From Sphaerospermopsis torques-reginae ITEP-024 (GTDB taxonomy: Bacteria; Cyanobacteriota; Cyanobacteriia; Cyanobacteriales; Nostocaceae): 64,000 bases of DNA. Where the stretch lies: assembly GCF_019598945.1 (NCBI RefSeq), contig NZ_CP080598.1:2604001-2668000 (forward strand), read 5' to 3'. Positions within the stretch are counted from its first letter, which is position 1, and each line of letters opens with the position of its first letter. Under the pieces are notes generated by a model. That model did no database searches. It saw only the letters and a program-made list of their open reading frames with translations, and was not told the origin of the DNA. Below, piece by piece: positions 1 through 7,674 of the stretch. Made by a program: the position numbers and the translations under genes.

Positions 1-1252
1 AGCTATTGCAGGTAAAAAACCAGGTTCTGTCAGTGAAGTAGAAGATCATATTCCTGGTTCTGTAATTCGTGGTGCGATCGCATCTCAAATTCTAGAAATA
101 TCCAAGCAACAAACACCAAATATAGCATCACAAAATTTAACAGAAAATGGTGGAGATTTTGCTACAATATTTTTAAGTGATGAACCTGCAATTTTTCAAA
201 ATGCTTATCCAGCAGTAGCCAAAAAATCAGAATCACTTTCTCAGGTTGTAACTGACGAAATAATGGTTTTACCTGCAACTGCTGTTAGTTCAAAAACAAA
301 ACCAGGGTTTAAAACTAACGATAAAAATAATGGAGTTTTTGATACTCTAATTGATCGTTTTTGTGCAGAAGCCTATAATTATCCTTATGATCCTACTTGT
401 CCTCAAGATTTTGGAAGAGTAGAACCATTTGGAGGTTTTTATAGTAAATCAAAAGATGATAAATATCACAGTCATTCAGTTAGCACTCGATTTTTAACAA
501 GAGTGGGAATTAATCGTCAAAGAGCGACATCTCAAGATGATATACTTTACAGTATTGAGGTTTTAAATGAGTCATTTTCTGAAACTTCCCAAAAACAAAA
601 TTGGCATCCTGTTGTTTATCAAGGTTCAATTTTAGTTTATAATGAGGATTTAGGTAAATCTCTGACTGATTTTATTAATCAAAATTCTGGTATATTTCGT
701 TTAGGTAGTGCTACATCAAGAGGTTTAGGAAAAGTTGAAATTAAAGCTGAACTAAGCGAAGCATTAACAGATGTTGAAGATAGAATCAATAATTTCAATG
801 ACAAACTAGAAGAACGATGGCGATTGTGGTCTATTTTTGGTAAACCAGAAAATGATTTATTAAATAATCGAACATATTTTACAATAGACCTTCAATCTGA
901 TGCTATTTTTACAGACAATTGGCAACATACGACAGTGATATCATCCAAAATGTTGTGTGAATTTGCCAATGTCACAGAAAAGGATGGTTTAGCAAAATTA
1001 GAAGTAGCATATACTACCTATGATTATCGTTCAGGTTGGAATGCTGCTTGGGGTTTAATGAAAGATATCGAATTAGTAACAAATAGAGGGGGTGTGTATT
1101 TATTCAGTGTAGATAAAGAAAAGGAAAAAATATGGATTGAGAAATTGACAGAATTGGAACTGAAAGGAGTTGGAGAAAGAACTTCTGAAGGTTTCGGACA
1201 AGTGCAAATTTGCAATGAGTTTCATAATGTATTAAGAGAAGAGGCAGTATGA
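1..1252 (+). CDS. csx10: Csx10-like RAMP protein (Cas5 group), type III-D, 5' partial
   Basis: The frame is open from base 2, so the N-terminus lies left of the window; about 416 residues are visible. RAMP signatures are IPGSVIRGAIA (about 50-82), a glycine-rich loop LGSATSRGLGKV (about 703-738) and a second loop GVGERTSEGFGQV near the C-terminus (about 1166-1204). The segment FLSDEPAIFQNAYP between them is typical of Csx10. Csx10 is the Cas5-type subunit that caps the crRNA 5' handle in type III-D complexes (family knowledge). Its stop overlaps the next start (ATGA), so the two are probably translationally coupled. It could be another large RAMP of type III, but the RAMP class itself is secure. 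Confidence 0.75.
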   Translation, partial: AIAGKKPGSVSEVEDHIPGSVIRGAIASQILEISKQQTPNIASQNLTENGGDFATIFLSDEPAIFQNAYPAVAKKSESLSQVVTDEIMVLPATAVSSKTKPGFKTNDKNNGVFDTLIDRFCAEAYNYPYDPTCPQDFGRVEPFGGFYSKSKDDKYHSHSVSTRFLTRVGINRQRATSQDDILYSIEVLNESFSETSQKQNWHPVVYQGSILVYNEDLGKSLTDFINQNSGIFRLGSATSRGLGKVEIKAELSEALTDVEDRINNFNDKLEERWRLWSIFGKPENDLLNNRTYFTIDLQSDAIFTDNWQHTTVISSKMLCEFANVTEKDGLAKLEVAYTTYDYRSGWNAAWGLMKDIELVTNRGGVYLFSVDKEKEKIWIEKLTELELKGVGERTSEGFGQVQICNEFHNVLREEAV

Positions 1253-1659
1253 CAGAATTATCAACCCAACAGCAATTAAAAATTCAAAAAGGTATTCTGC
1301 AAGCTGAAGATGATCTAGTAATATGGATTAAAAACGCCTTGGATAAAACAAGCTATGGAGACTTAGAAGAATCTCAATTTCGTAACTTACTCCGTGTTGC
1401 TGACACTACAGATAGCGCAGAAGTAATTAAGAACTTTATCTGTTATCAAGTTGGACGTGATAAAAAATGGGGAAGAGGAAAAGGTTCTTTAGCCGAGAAA
1501 ATCATTGAAGATATTGATAATAATATCAGAAAAGCGGCTCAAATAATTGGTGAATGTTGCGACGCTGATTTTAAACCTATTTGGTTAGAATTAATTCGCC
1601 GTTATTTGGGATATGGCGCACGTCATTTGAAGTTTAAACGTGATGGTAATGCAGCTTAA
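1249..1659 (+). CDS. Small helical protein, candidate Cas11 small subunit
   Basis: 136 residues, almost entirely predicted helix, rich in Lys/Arg, with a basic patch VGRDKKWGRGKGS in the middle. It starts 4 bp inside csx10. Type III complexes need a small helical subunit (Csm2/Cmr5, now Cas11) that contacts the target strand; size, charge, helicity and position next to csx10 fit that role, but I recognise no Csm2 or Cmr5 signature. The function is therefore inference from context. The rest of the operon has one other candidate for this role, the first half of the gene at 7675. Confidence 0.6.
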   Translation: MTELSTQQQLKIQKGILQAEDDLVIWIKNALDKTSYGDLEESQFRNLLRVADTTDSAEVIKNFICYQVGRDKKWGRGKGSLAEKIIEDIDNNIRKAAQIIGECCDADFKPIWLELIRRYLGYGARHLKFKRDGNAA

Positions 1660-1698
1660 TTAAAAAATAATTTTTGTAAATTTAAGGTAAACACAAAA

Positions 1699-2814
1699 AT
1701 GAGAAACACACTAATTTGCACTGTTGGCACAAGTCTATTTGGCAATATTAGAAATGCAGAAGAATCAATTAAGAAAGCATTTGAAACCAAAAATTGGAAT
1801 CAATTAGCATTATTATTGCTTGAACAGGAAAATACAGCCCGTGTTTGTGGTGCAGAAATCAACTCTATTACCAGTATTTGCAATAGTAAATTACTTACAT
1901 CTAGAATACGCTTAATTTTTCTAGTGTCAGATACAGAAGATGGTAAGAATACAGGTCAAGTATTGAAACTATATTATAATAACCAAAGAAATCCCTTAAA
2001 ATTTGAAGATGTTGATTTTCGCGTACTTAAAGGATTACGTGATGATGATGTCAAAGCTTTTAAACAACAAGGGTTAAAAAACCTAGTTAAAGAAATTAGC
2101 ACAGAGGTTAGAAATTTTTCTCCCGAAGTTATTGCTATTAATGCAACTGGTGGTTACAAAGCACAGATATCATTTGCAGGAATGATTGGACAAGCATTAG
2201 AAATTCCTGTTTATTACTTGTTTGAAAAATTTTCTGAAGTGATTGAGTTACCACCACAACCGATAGCTTTAGATTTAGCATTTTGGTTGAATAATTATCT
2301 TTTGTTTGCACAACTTGAAGATGAACAAATTATAGAAGAATCAAAACTAGAAGGTAATCTAGATAGTGAATACCTGTATTCACTCATTGATAAAGAACCT
2401 GAAGGAAATACTAATTTAGTTAGTCTTTCAGCAATGGGTGTTTTATTTAATGAACGTTCTCGATTACAATTTTCTAAACAAGAAACCACCGTTTTATCTC
2501 TAATTCCACGAGATGACACTGATCCTAGTCGTAAAATTATTAATTTAAGAGATGATCATGGAAAGGATATTCTTCAAGCATTTTCCGAAAAAGTTTGTCA
2601 CTCTCCTTATGTCAAGAAAATTATCAATTCTCTACCTTTTAATCCCAAACTGACTAACCCTATTCGACGGACAACAGATAATGGAATTGTAGAGTTTGTA
2701 TTAACTTGGACAGATGCAGGTTTAGGTATATGTATTGAAACAACAGGAAGAAATAAAGCAGAAACAAACACTATAGCTTTACATCTACAAAAACAATTTG
2801 CGGAAAATAATTAA
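1699..2814 (+). CDS. CARF-domain protein with a possible RelE-like C-terminal domain
   Basis: 371 residues. Residues 1-185 form a CARF/Rossmann domain of the APE2256 type: the first strand and loop are CTVGTSLFGN (7-16) and the ligand-loop motif is INATGGYKAQ (147-156). CARF domains bind cyclic oligoadenylates made by Cas10. Residues 186-260 look helical. Residues 285-371 end in helix-beta-beta-helix (SPYVKKIINSLPF, then VEFVLTWTD and GICIETTG), which suggests a RelE-like mRNA interferase as in the CARF-RelE (Cami1) layout. No HEPN RxxxxH motif is visible. CARF is firm; RelE-like is inference. The gene sits 39 bp after the preceding CDS in the same operon. Confidence 0.75.
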   Translation: MRNTLICTVGTSLFGNIRNAEESIKKAFETKNWNQLALLLLEQENTARVCGAEINSITSICNSKLLTSRIRLIFLVSDTEDGKNTGQVLKLYYNNQRNPLKFEDVDFRVLKGLRDDDVKAFKQQGLKNLVKEISTEVRNFSPEVIAINATGGYKAQISFAGMIGQALEIPVYYLFEKFSEVIELPPQPIALDLAFWLNNYLLFAQLEDEQIIEESKLEGNLDSEYLYSLIDKEPEGNTNLVSLSAMGVLFNERSRLQFSKQETTVLSLIPRDDTDPSRKIINLRDDHGKDILQAFSEKVCHSPYVKKIINSLPFNPKLTNPIRRTTDNGIVEFVLTWTDAGLGICIETTGRNKAETNTIALHLQKQFAENN

Positions 2815-2848
2815 ACCATCTTTACTATATTCAACATTCCGTAAAACT

Positions 2849-3415
2849 ATGACCTCCACTCCCATCTCCACCTTAATCTCCTTAACAGAGTTTCTGCAAC
2901 TACCAGAAACAAAACCAGCGAGTGAATATATTGATGGTAACATCTACCAAAAACCCATGCCTAAAGGTAAACACAGCGCCATACAAACATATTTAGCACC
3001 TGCTATTAATCAAATTAGCACACCCAAAAAAATAGCTCGTGCATTTACAGAATTGCGTTGCACCTTTGCAGGTCGTTCTCTTGTTCCAGATATCAGTATT
3101 TTTAATTGGGAATTAATTCCCCTTGATGAGAATGGAGAAATTCAAAATGAATTTACAATTCCTCCTAATTGGACAATTGAAATTTTATCACCAGAACAAA
3201 GTTCAACCCGTGTAATTAACAATATTTTATTTTGCTTAAAACATGGTACTGAATTAGGCTGGCTGATTGATCCACAAGAACGGTTAATTATGACTTTCTT
3301 ACCCCATCAACTACCAGAAATTAAACAAAATAGAGATATTTTACCTGTTTTAAATTCCTTAGCAGATTGGCAAATATCTGTTGATGATATATTTAGTTGT
3401 CTCCGTCTCAATTAA
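2849..3415 (+). CDS. Uma2 family (DUF820) PD-(D/E)XK-type protein
   Basis: About 188 residues from the ATG at 2849. An upstream in-frame ATG at 2798 overlaps the CARF gene and adds 17 residues unlike the family. Uma2 hallmarks: an N-terminal E-Y-I-D-G-N-I strand, LVPDISIF (the PD of the nuclease fold), TIEILSPEQSS, and the C-terminal LGWLIDPQERLIMTF followed by VLPVLNSL. Uma2 proteins are numerous in cyanobacteria and share the restriction-endonuclease fold; their biological role is not established. It lies inside the cas operon between the CARF gene and the first Cas7 gene, so it may be a passenger or an accessory nuclease. Confidence 0.85.
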   Translation: MTSTPISTLISLTEFLQLPETKPASEYIDGNIYQKPMPKGKHSAIQTYLAPAINQISTPKKIARAFTELRCTFAGRSLVPDISIFNWELIPLDENGEIQNEFTIPPNWTIEILSPEQSSTRVINNILFCLKHGTELGWLIDPQERLIMTFLPHQLPEIKQNRDILPVLNSLADWQISVDDIFSCLRLN

Positions 3416-3440
3416 TTAATTATAAGTGGTATAATCATTT

Positions 3441-4304
3441 ATGTTCGACACATTCAAAAACCGCCTAGAAATCACCGGAAAACTCACAACAATCACCGCA
3501 TTACGCATAAGTGCAGGACGTTCCACCGAACCCATCGGCACAGATTTACCCGTCATCAAAGACGCATTAGGACAACCATTAATACCCGGTTCTAGCTTCA
3601 AAGGTGCAATGCGATCGCGCTTAGAAAGTTTCCTCAGAGGAATAGATCCCAGTTTTGCAGAAGATCCCGCAGATTTCACAACTACAAATAGAAACAATGA
3701 GGTTAAAAATTTAAAAGAAAAATACAAAGATAATGACTTACAATTAACAAAAAATTTGTTAGAAAAGACAGATTTAATCTCTCGTCTCTTTGGTTCACCT
3801 TGGATAGCAAGTAAATTTCAAATAAGAGATTTAAACGTAGTACCTGACACCTGGTTTGGACAATATCAAGAAAGAGATGGAGTAGCAATTGATAGAGACA
3901 CAGAAACCGCAGCAGATGGTAAACTCTATGATTTTCAAGTAGTACCAGCAAGTACAGAATTTCAATTTCATGCTATAATTGAAAACGCCGAAGAATGGGA
4001 ATTAGGATTATTAATGATTGGGTTACACCAATTTGAAACCCAACAAATTCCCCTTGGTGGTGGACGTTCTCGCGGTTTGGGAGTTGTTAAACTAAATATA
4101 GATACAATGTGGTGGCTAGATGTTAACAACAATCCCGAAAAATTATTAACTTATTTAACAGAATTAGTTAATAGTAAAATAGGAGATAAATTACCTAGTT
4201 ATCAAGACGCTAAAGATTTTAAAGATGCTTGGACTAAAGCACTCATCAAACATTTAAGGGAAAATATACCCAATTACCCACCCAAAACAGAAGTTACAAG
4301 TTAA
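3441..4304 (+). CDS. csm3: Csm3/Csx7-type RAMP protein (Cas7 backbone subunit)
   Basis: 287 residues. The N-terminal motif IGTDLPVIKD (32-41) carries Asp35, aligned with the catalytic Asp of Csm3 that cuts target RNA. It is followed by LIPGSSFKGAMRSRLE (47-62), FGSPWIASKFQIRDL, RDGVAIDRDTETA and the glycine-rich loop GGGRSRGLGVVKL. The RDGVAIDR segment is typical of the SSO1426/Csx7 group. Role: Cas7 backbone subunit on the crRNA, with target-RNA cleavage at 6-nt steps expected if Asp35 is functional. It starts 26 bp after the Uma2 gene. An internal deletion or fusion is not apparent. Confidence 0.85.
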   Translation: MFDTFKNRLEITGKLTTITALRISAGRSTEPIGTDLPVIKDALGQPLIPGSSFKGAMRSRLESFLRGIDPSFAEDPADFTTTNRNNEVKNLKEKYKDNDLQLTKNLLEKTDLISRLFGSPWIASKFQIRDLNVVPDTWFGQYQERDGVAIDRDTETAADGKLYDFQVVPASTEFQFHAIIENAEEWELGLLMIGLHQFETQQIPLGGGRSRGLGVVKLNIDTMWWLDVNNNPEKLLTYLTELVNSKIGDKLPSYQDAKDFKDAWTKALIKHLRENIPNYPPKTEVTS

Positions 4305-4344
4305 TAGTAAAATTCCGTTAAAACAGACTGAATCTATAAACAAT

Positions 4345-4394
4345 AGTCGTCTTTAGACGACTTCCGCTATTAGCCTGAGAATTCATTCTCAGGC
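4345..4394 (+). repeat. Two-hairpin element, copy A (IS200/IS605-like right-end remnant?)
   Basis: Two perfect hairpins separated by about 10 nt: AGTCGTCTTTAGACGACT at 4345-4362 and a 22-nt palindrome at 4373-4394 with stem GCCTGAGAAT and a TC centre. The same pair of hairpins in the opposite orientation occurs at 21920-21969 and 45440-45489, with base-pair-preserving changes. It lies in the 126-bp gap inside the cas operon. The likeness to right ends of IS200/IS605 elements is an inference. Confidence 0.6.
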
Positions 4395-4430
4395 GGGATA
4401 GAAAACACACCAATTATTGAAGAGGTAAAC

Positions 4431-5051
4431 ATGGCTTTCAGTAATTATAAAACCATCGGTGAAGTCCTCAAAACTTTTCAAGTTACCTATACCGAAGCAC
4501 ATTTTATCAGCGAAATTGCTTTTAATATTTCTAACTACTTCCGTGAAGACTTAGAACTGATGATGCGGGATGCTGTTGTTGATAATTCAGAATTTGCTAT
4601 CTGTGAAAATCTCATTTATCCCGTTATCAAAGAAGTTTGGAAAATCTACCGTCAACATTTTATTTTATGGAGTCATCAATCGTTAAATTATGATGAAAAA
4701 TTATCAGGTTTCCCTGAATATATTTTAGCTAAACGTTCACCTTTAGGTAAAGTTGTCTTTGACCAACCCTATTTTATTTTGGTTGAAGCAAAACAAGATA
4801 ACTTTGAAACAGGTTGGGCGCAATGTTTAGCAGAAATGATTGCTGCTCAAAGATTAAATGGTGAATATAAAATCATTATTTTTGGTATTGTTTCTAATGG
4901 TGTAACATGGCAATTTGGAAAATTAGAAGGTGAACAATTTACCAGAAATAGCACTTACTACACCATTCAAGATTTAGATAAATTATTTAGGGCTGTAAAT
5001 TTCATTTTTAAACAATGTGAAATACAGTTAAATAATTTAGTTGCTGCTTAA
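4431..5051 (+). CDS. Hypothetical protein with PD-(D/E)XK nuclease-like signature
   Basis: 206 residues of a family I only recognise as a cyanobacterial hypothetical. The pattern is that of the restriction-endonuclease fold: Glu59 in the helix ENLIYPVIKEVW, the strand FPEYILAK (P95-E96), and YFILVEAKQD with the E119-A-K121 catalytic-type half motif, followed by a helix LAEMIAAQ. The second acidic residue is Glu96 rather than Asp. It could be an active DNase or a degraded relative. It sits between two Cas7 genes on the same strand; the gap before it holds the two-hairpin element, so the gene may have entered with mobile DNA. Confidence 0.65.
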   Translation: MAFSNYKTIGEVLKTFQVTYTEAHFISEIAFNISNYFREDLELMMRDAVVDNSEFAICENLIYPVIKEVWKIYRQHFILWSHQSLNYDEKLSGFPEYILAKRSPLGKVVFDQPYFILVEAKQDNFETGWAQCLAEMIAAQRLNGEYKIIIFGIVSNGVTWQFGKLEGEQFTRNSTYYTIQDLDKLFRAVNFIFKQCEIQLNNLVAA

Positions 5052-5078
5052 TTTCTATTTACCATCAATTTAAAAGAT

Positions 5079-6005
5079 ATGCACAAAAAACTCGTCAATC
5101 ACTGCACCATAGATTTAACCATCATTCCCAATGGTCCAATTTTGATAAAATCGGGTAAAGAAGGAGCAGATCCCACAAAACCAGACATGGAATTTGTGGA
5201 AACCTATCACGCTGGAGGACGTACAATATATTTACCGGGAAGCAGTTTAAAAGGTGCTATTCGCGCTCATGCTGAACGTATTGTCAGAACAGTAGGAGGT
5301 GATAATAATACCCAAAAACTTTGGGCAAGTGATCCAATGAAAGGTGATTATTTACCTAAAAACTTATCAAGTCATGAAATATATAAACAATCATCATTTA
5401 CAGATCAAATGTTTGGTAATACTTCTATTGCCAGTAGAATCAGAATAGAAGATGGTTATCCAGAAAAATCAAAACCATTAAAAACAGAAGAAAGAAACGG
5501 TGTAGCAATAGATAGAGTATTTGGTTCTGTCGCTGTCGGACCATTCAATTATCAAGTTTGTACTGCGGGAGAATTTAAAACCAAATTACATTTAAAAAAC
5601 TTCACCTTAGCACAATTAGGTTTAATAGGTTTAGTATTGCGTGATTTAAACGATGGTTGGTTTGGTTTAGGTTTTGCTAAATCTCGCGGTTTAGGAACTG
5701 TAAAAATCAAACTAAATAAAGCCGTTGTTGAATATCCTGGTTGTGTTTTATCAGAAGATAAACAAGAAATCTGCGCTTTCGGTACTAACAAAAAATGGCG
5801 AAACACTTTTTTATTAGGTGTAGGTGAATTTTTAACCGAAAATGATGCAAAATCTTATAATTTTCCATTAGAAGATAGTCAAGATACACCAGTAGCAGCA
5901 CAATTGATGGATTTAGATTTTGGTGTAAAATTAACTTGGCAAGAGGGAAATGTTCATGATTTATTTTCCCGCAGTGTTAAGTCTTGGAGTCAAGTATTAG
6001 TTTAG
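5079..6005 (+). CDS. Csm3/Csx7-type RAMP protein (second Cas7)
   Basis: 308 residues. Asp36 in KPDMEFV precedes the RAMP core IYLPGSSLKGAIRAHAER, followed by FGNTSIASRIRIED, RNGVAIDRVFGSVA and the loop LGFAKSRGLGTVKIKL. The order of motifs parallels the Cas7 at 3441, so the two are paralogues. Type III-D complexes carry several different Cas7 subunits, each at a fixed place along the crRNA (family knowledge). Asp36 (or Asp31) could be the catalytic residue. It follows the nuclease-like gene by 27 bp on the same strand. Confidence 0.85.
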   Translation: MHKKLVNHCTIDLTIIPNGPILIKSGKEGADPTKPDMEFVETYHAGGRTIYLPGSSLKGAIRAHAERIVRTVGGDNNTQKLWASDPMKGDYLPKNLSSHEIYKQSSFTDQMFGNTSIASRIRIEDGYPEKSKPLKTEERNGVAIDRVFGSVAVGPFNYQVCTAGEFKTKLHLKNFTLAQLGLIGLVLRDLNDGWFGLGFAKSRGLGTVKIKLNKAVVEYPGCVLSEDKQEICAFGTNKKWRNTFLLGVGEFLTENDAKSYNFPLEDSQDTPVAAQLMDLDFGVKLTWQEGNVHDLFSRSVKSWSQVLV

Positions 6006-6047
6006 ACGGGTATTTTCAGAAGACTATATGAGACAAATAAGCCTTAA

Positions 6048-6140
6048 AAACCTAACCCCCCTACCCCCCTTCCCTACAAGGGAATGGGGATTATAAAGCC
6101 TCTCTCCTTGCAGGAGAGAGGTTTGGAGAGAGGTTTTTTA
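6048..6140 (+). repeat. Dispersed repeat with hairpin and T-run inside the cas operon
   Basis: A C-rich stretch is followed by a perfect hairpin at 6099-6121 (stem CCTCTCTCCT) and then AGAGAGG and six T at 6134-6139. The shape resembles an intrinsic terminator, and similar REP-like sequences are common in cyanobacteria. It separates the second Cas7 gene from the csx19-like gene and may attenuate the distal operon (inference). Confidence 0.5.
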
Positions 6141-6176
6141 TAATGAATGACTTGACAAGTATCTGGTAGGTGCAAA

Positions 6177-6629
6177 ATGACAGCTTTTGTAGGATATAAA
6201 GAACATCCTTTATCAGTTTCAGATTTATTAGAATTAATCAATAAATCACTCACAGATCATACCTATTATTTTCTACGTTGGACTCATAGAGTCAGTGGAA
6301 TTAATAAATTGGAGAAAAACTCAATTAGTGATCAATTTCAATTTCCTATGTTAGAAGGACAAATATTTAATGATCAATTTGAACTAAGATGGAAATACAA
6401 AAAAGATAATACTTATGAAGTTTTACTTTTAAGTATTAATGGGGCAAATTCAGAATTTAAACCATTAGAAAAAAAATGGCAAATAGAAGAAAGAAATTCG
6501 TATTTTTATCCATCTACAGAAACCCGCTTTCCCAAAGGTTTTAATTATCCCAAACATCTAGAAATAAAACAACGTTATTTTCAGGATAAAACAACCGCAA
6601 CTGTACATTTTGTAGCACTCACATTATAA
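6177..6629 (+). CDS. csx19: Csx19-like type III-D accessory protein
   Basis: 150 residues. The middle carries LEGQIFNDQFELRWKYKKD followed by YEVLLLSING, the pattern I associate with Csx19 proteins, which occur in type III-D loci. Csx19 has no established enzymatic role; in the best-studied III-D variant it is a subunit of the complex. The assignment rests on this short pattern plus position between two RAMP genes, so it is moderate. It starts 171 bp after the previous gene, behind a hairpin repeat, and ends 8 bp before the next gene. No nuclease motif is seen. Confidence 0.55.
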   Translation: MTAFVGYKEHPLSVSDLLELINKSLTDHTYYFLRWTHRVSGINKLEKNSISDQFQFPMLEGQIFNDQFELRWKYKKDNTYEVLLLSINGANSEFKPLEKKWQIEERNSYFYPSTETRFPKGFNYPKHLEIKQRYFQDKTTATVHFVALTL

Positions 6630-6637
6630 TCATAAAC

Positions 6638-7672
6638 ATGACTTACCAACCACCGAAAAAACCAATTTCTAAACGTGCATCTGATTCAGAAAATCCCAAA
6701 CCTTATGATTTTGTATCTTTTCCCAAAGAAAGACCTAATTTACAGCGTCCCTATGGACATCATAAATATGATTCAAATAGGTTACACGGTACACTTTACC
6801 TGACTTTAAAAGTGCAAACACCCCTTCATGTTTCCACTGGTGCTGTAGTTTTGGGTAGCGATATTGGGACAAAAATTTCCCTAATTAAAACAATGGTGCA
6901 AGGAGTTGATAATAAATTATCAATTCAAGGTAGTTCTTTAAAAGGTTGCATTCGTTCTGTATATGAAGCAATTACTAATAGCACCTTAGCCGTAATTACA
7001 TCTAGATATAAAGATAAAATTCCTCCAGAACGTTTACCTTGTAAAAATAAAGAAAAACTTTGTCCTGCTAGTCGGGTATTTGGTGCATTAGATTGGCAGG
7101 GTTTGATAGAATTTAATGATGCTAACTGTGAAACAGTCAATTTCTCCACAGGATTTATGCCTTCTTTATATCGTCCTCGTCCAGACCAAAGTAAGGCATA
7201 CTTTATTAATGGTAAAGTTGCTGGAAGGAAGTTTTATTTTAATACTTCTAAAGCGATTGATAAAGGACAAAAAGAAGGAATTTCTGTACAACAAGCAGGA
7301 AGAGAATATACATTTAAAACAGAAATACAATTTAAAAATTTACTTCCTGAAGAATTAGGAACATTATTAATTGTTTTAGGACAAGACAAGAAATATCCCA
7401 TTGCTTTAAAAGTAGGAGGTGGTAAACCTATTGGAATGGGAACAATGACAGTAAATGTAGATAAAATCAATCAACCGCAAAATCTAAAACAGCGTTATTC
7501 AACTTATGAAATAAGTGAAGATGACGAATTAAATGGAGCTAAATTAGTGCAATTTATCCAGAAATATATTCAAATTGCACATTCACGCTTGATTCAAAAA
7601 CAGCAACTAGAAGAACTAGCAGCTATTTTACGTTATCCCAGTGATAGATTACCACCAGAAGGAATGTATTAA
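6638..7672 (+). CDS. Third RAMP-superfamily protein, diverged Cas7-like
   Basis: 344 residues. After a polar tail of about 48 residues comes a RAMP domain: LTLKVQTPLHVSTG, the core LSIQGSSLKGCIRSVYEA, CPASRVFGALDWQG and the glycine loop VGGGKPIGMGTMTVNV. Unlike the two other Cas7 genes, the segment before the core (SDIGTKISLIKTMVQGVDNK) has no clear counterpart of the catalytic Asp motif. Two Cys (PCKNKEKLC) lie where related RAMPs have a metal-binding loop. Likely a structural subunit of the complex. Its stop is 2 nt before the next start. It could also belong to a TIGR03986-like RAMP group; I cannot decide without alignment. Confidence 0.75.
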   Translation: MTYQPPKKPISKRASDSENPKPYDFVSFPKERPNLQRPYGHHKYDSNRLHGTLYLTLKVQTPLHVSTGAVVLGSDIGTKISLIKTMVQGVDNKLSIQGSSLKGCIRSVYEAITNSTLAVITSRYKDKIPPERLPCKNKEKLCPASRVFGALDWQGLIEFNDANCETVNFSTGFMPSLYRPRPDQSKAYFINGKVAGRKFYFNTSKAIDKGQKEGISVQQAGREYTFKTEIQFKNLLPEELGTLLIVLGQDKKYPIALKVGGGKPIGMGTMTVNVDKINQPQNLKQRYSTYEISEDDELNGAKLVQFIQKYIQIAHSRLIQKQQLEELAAILRYPSDRLPPEGMY

Positions 7673-7674
7673 TT

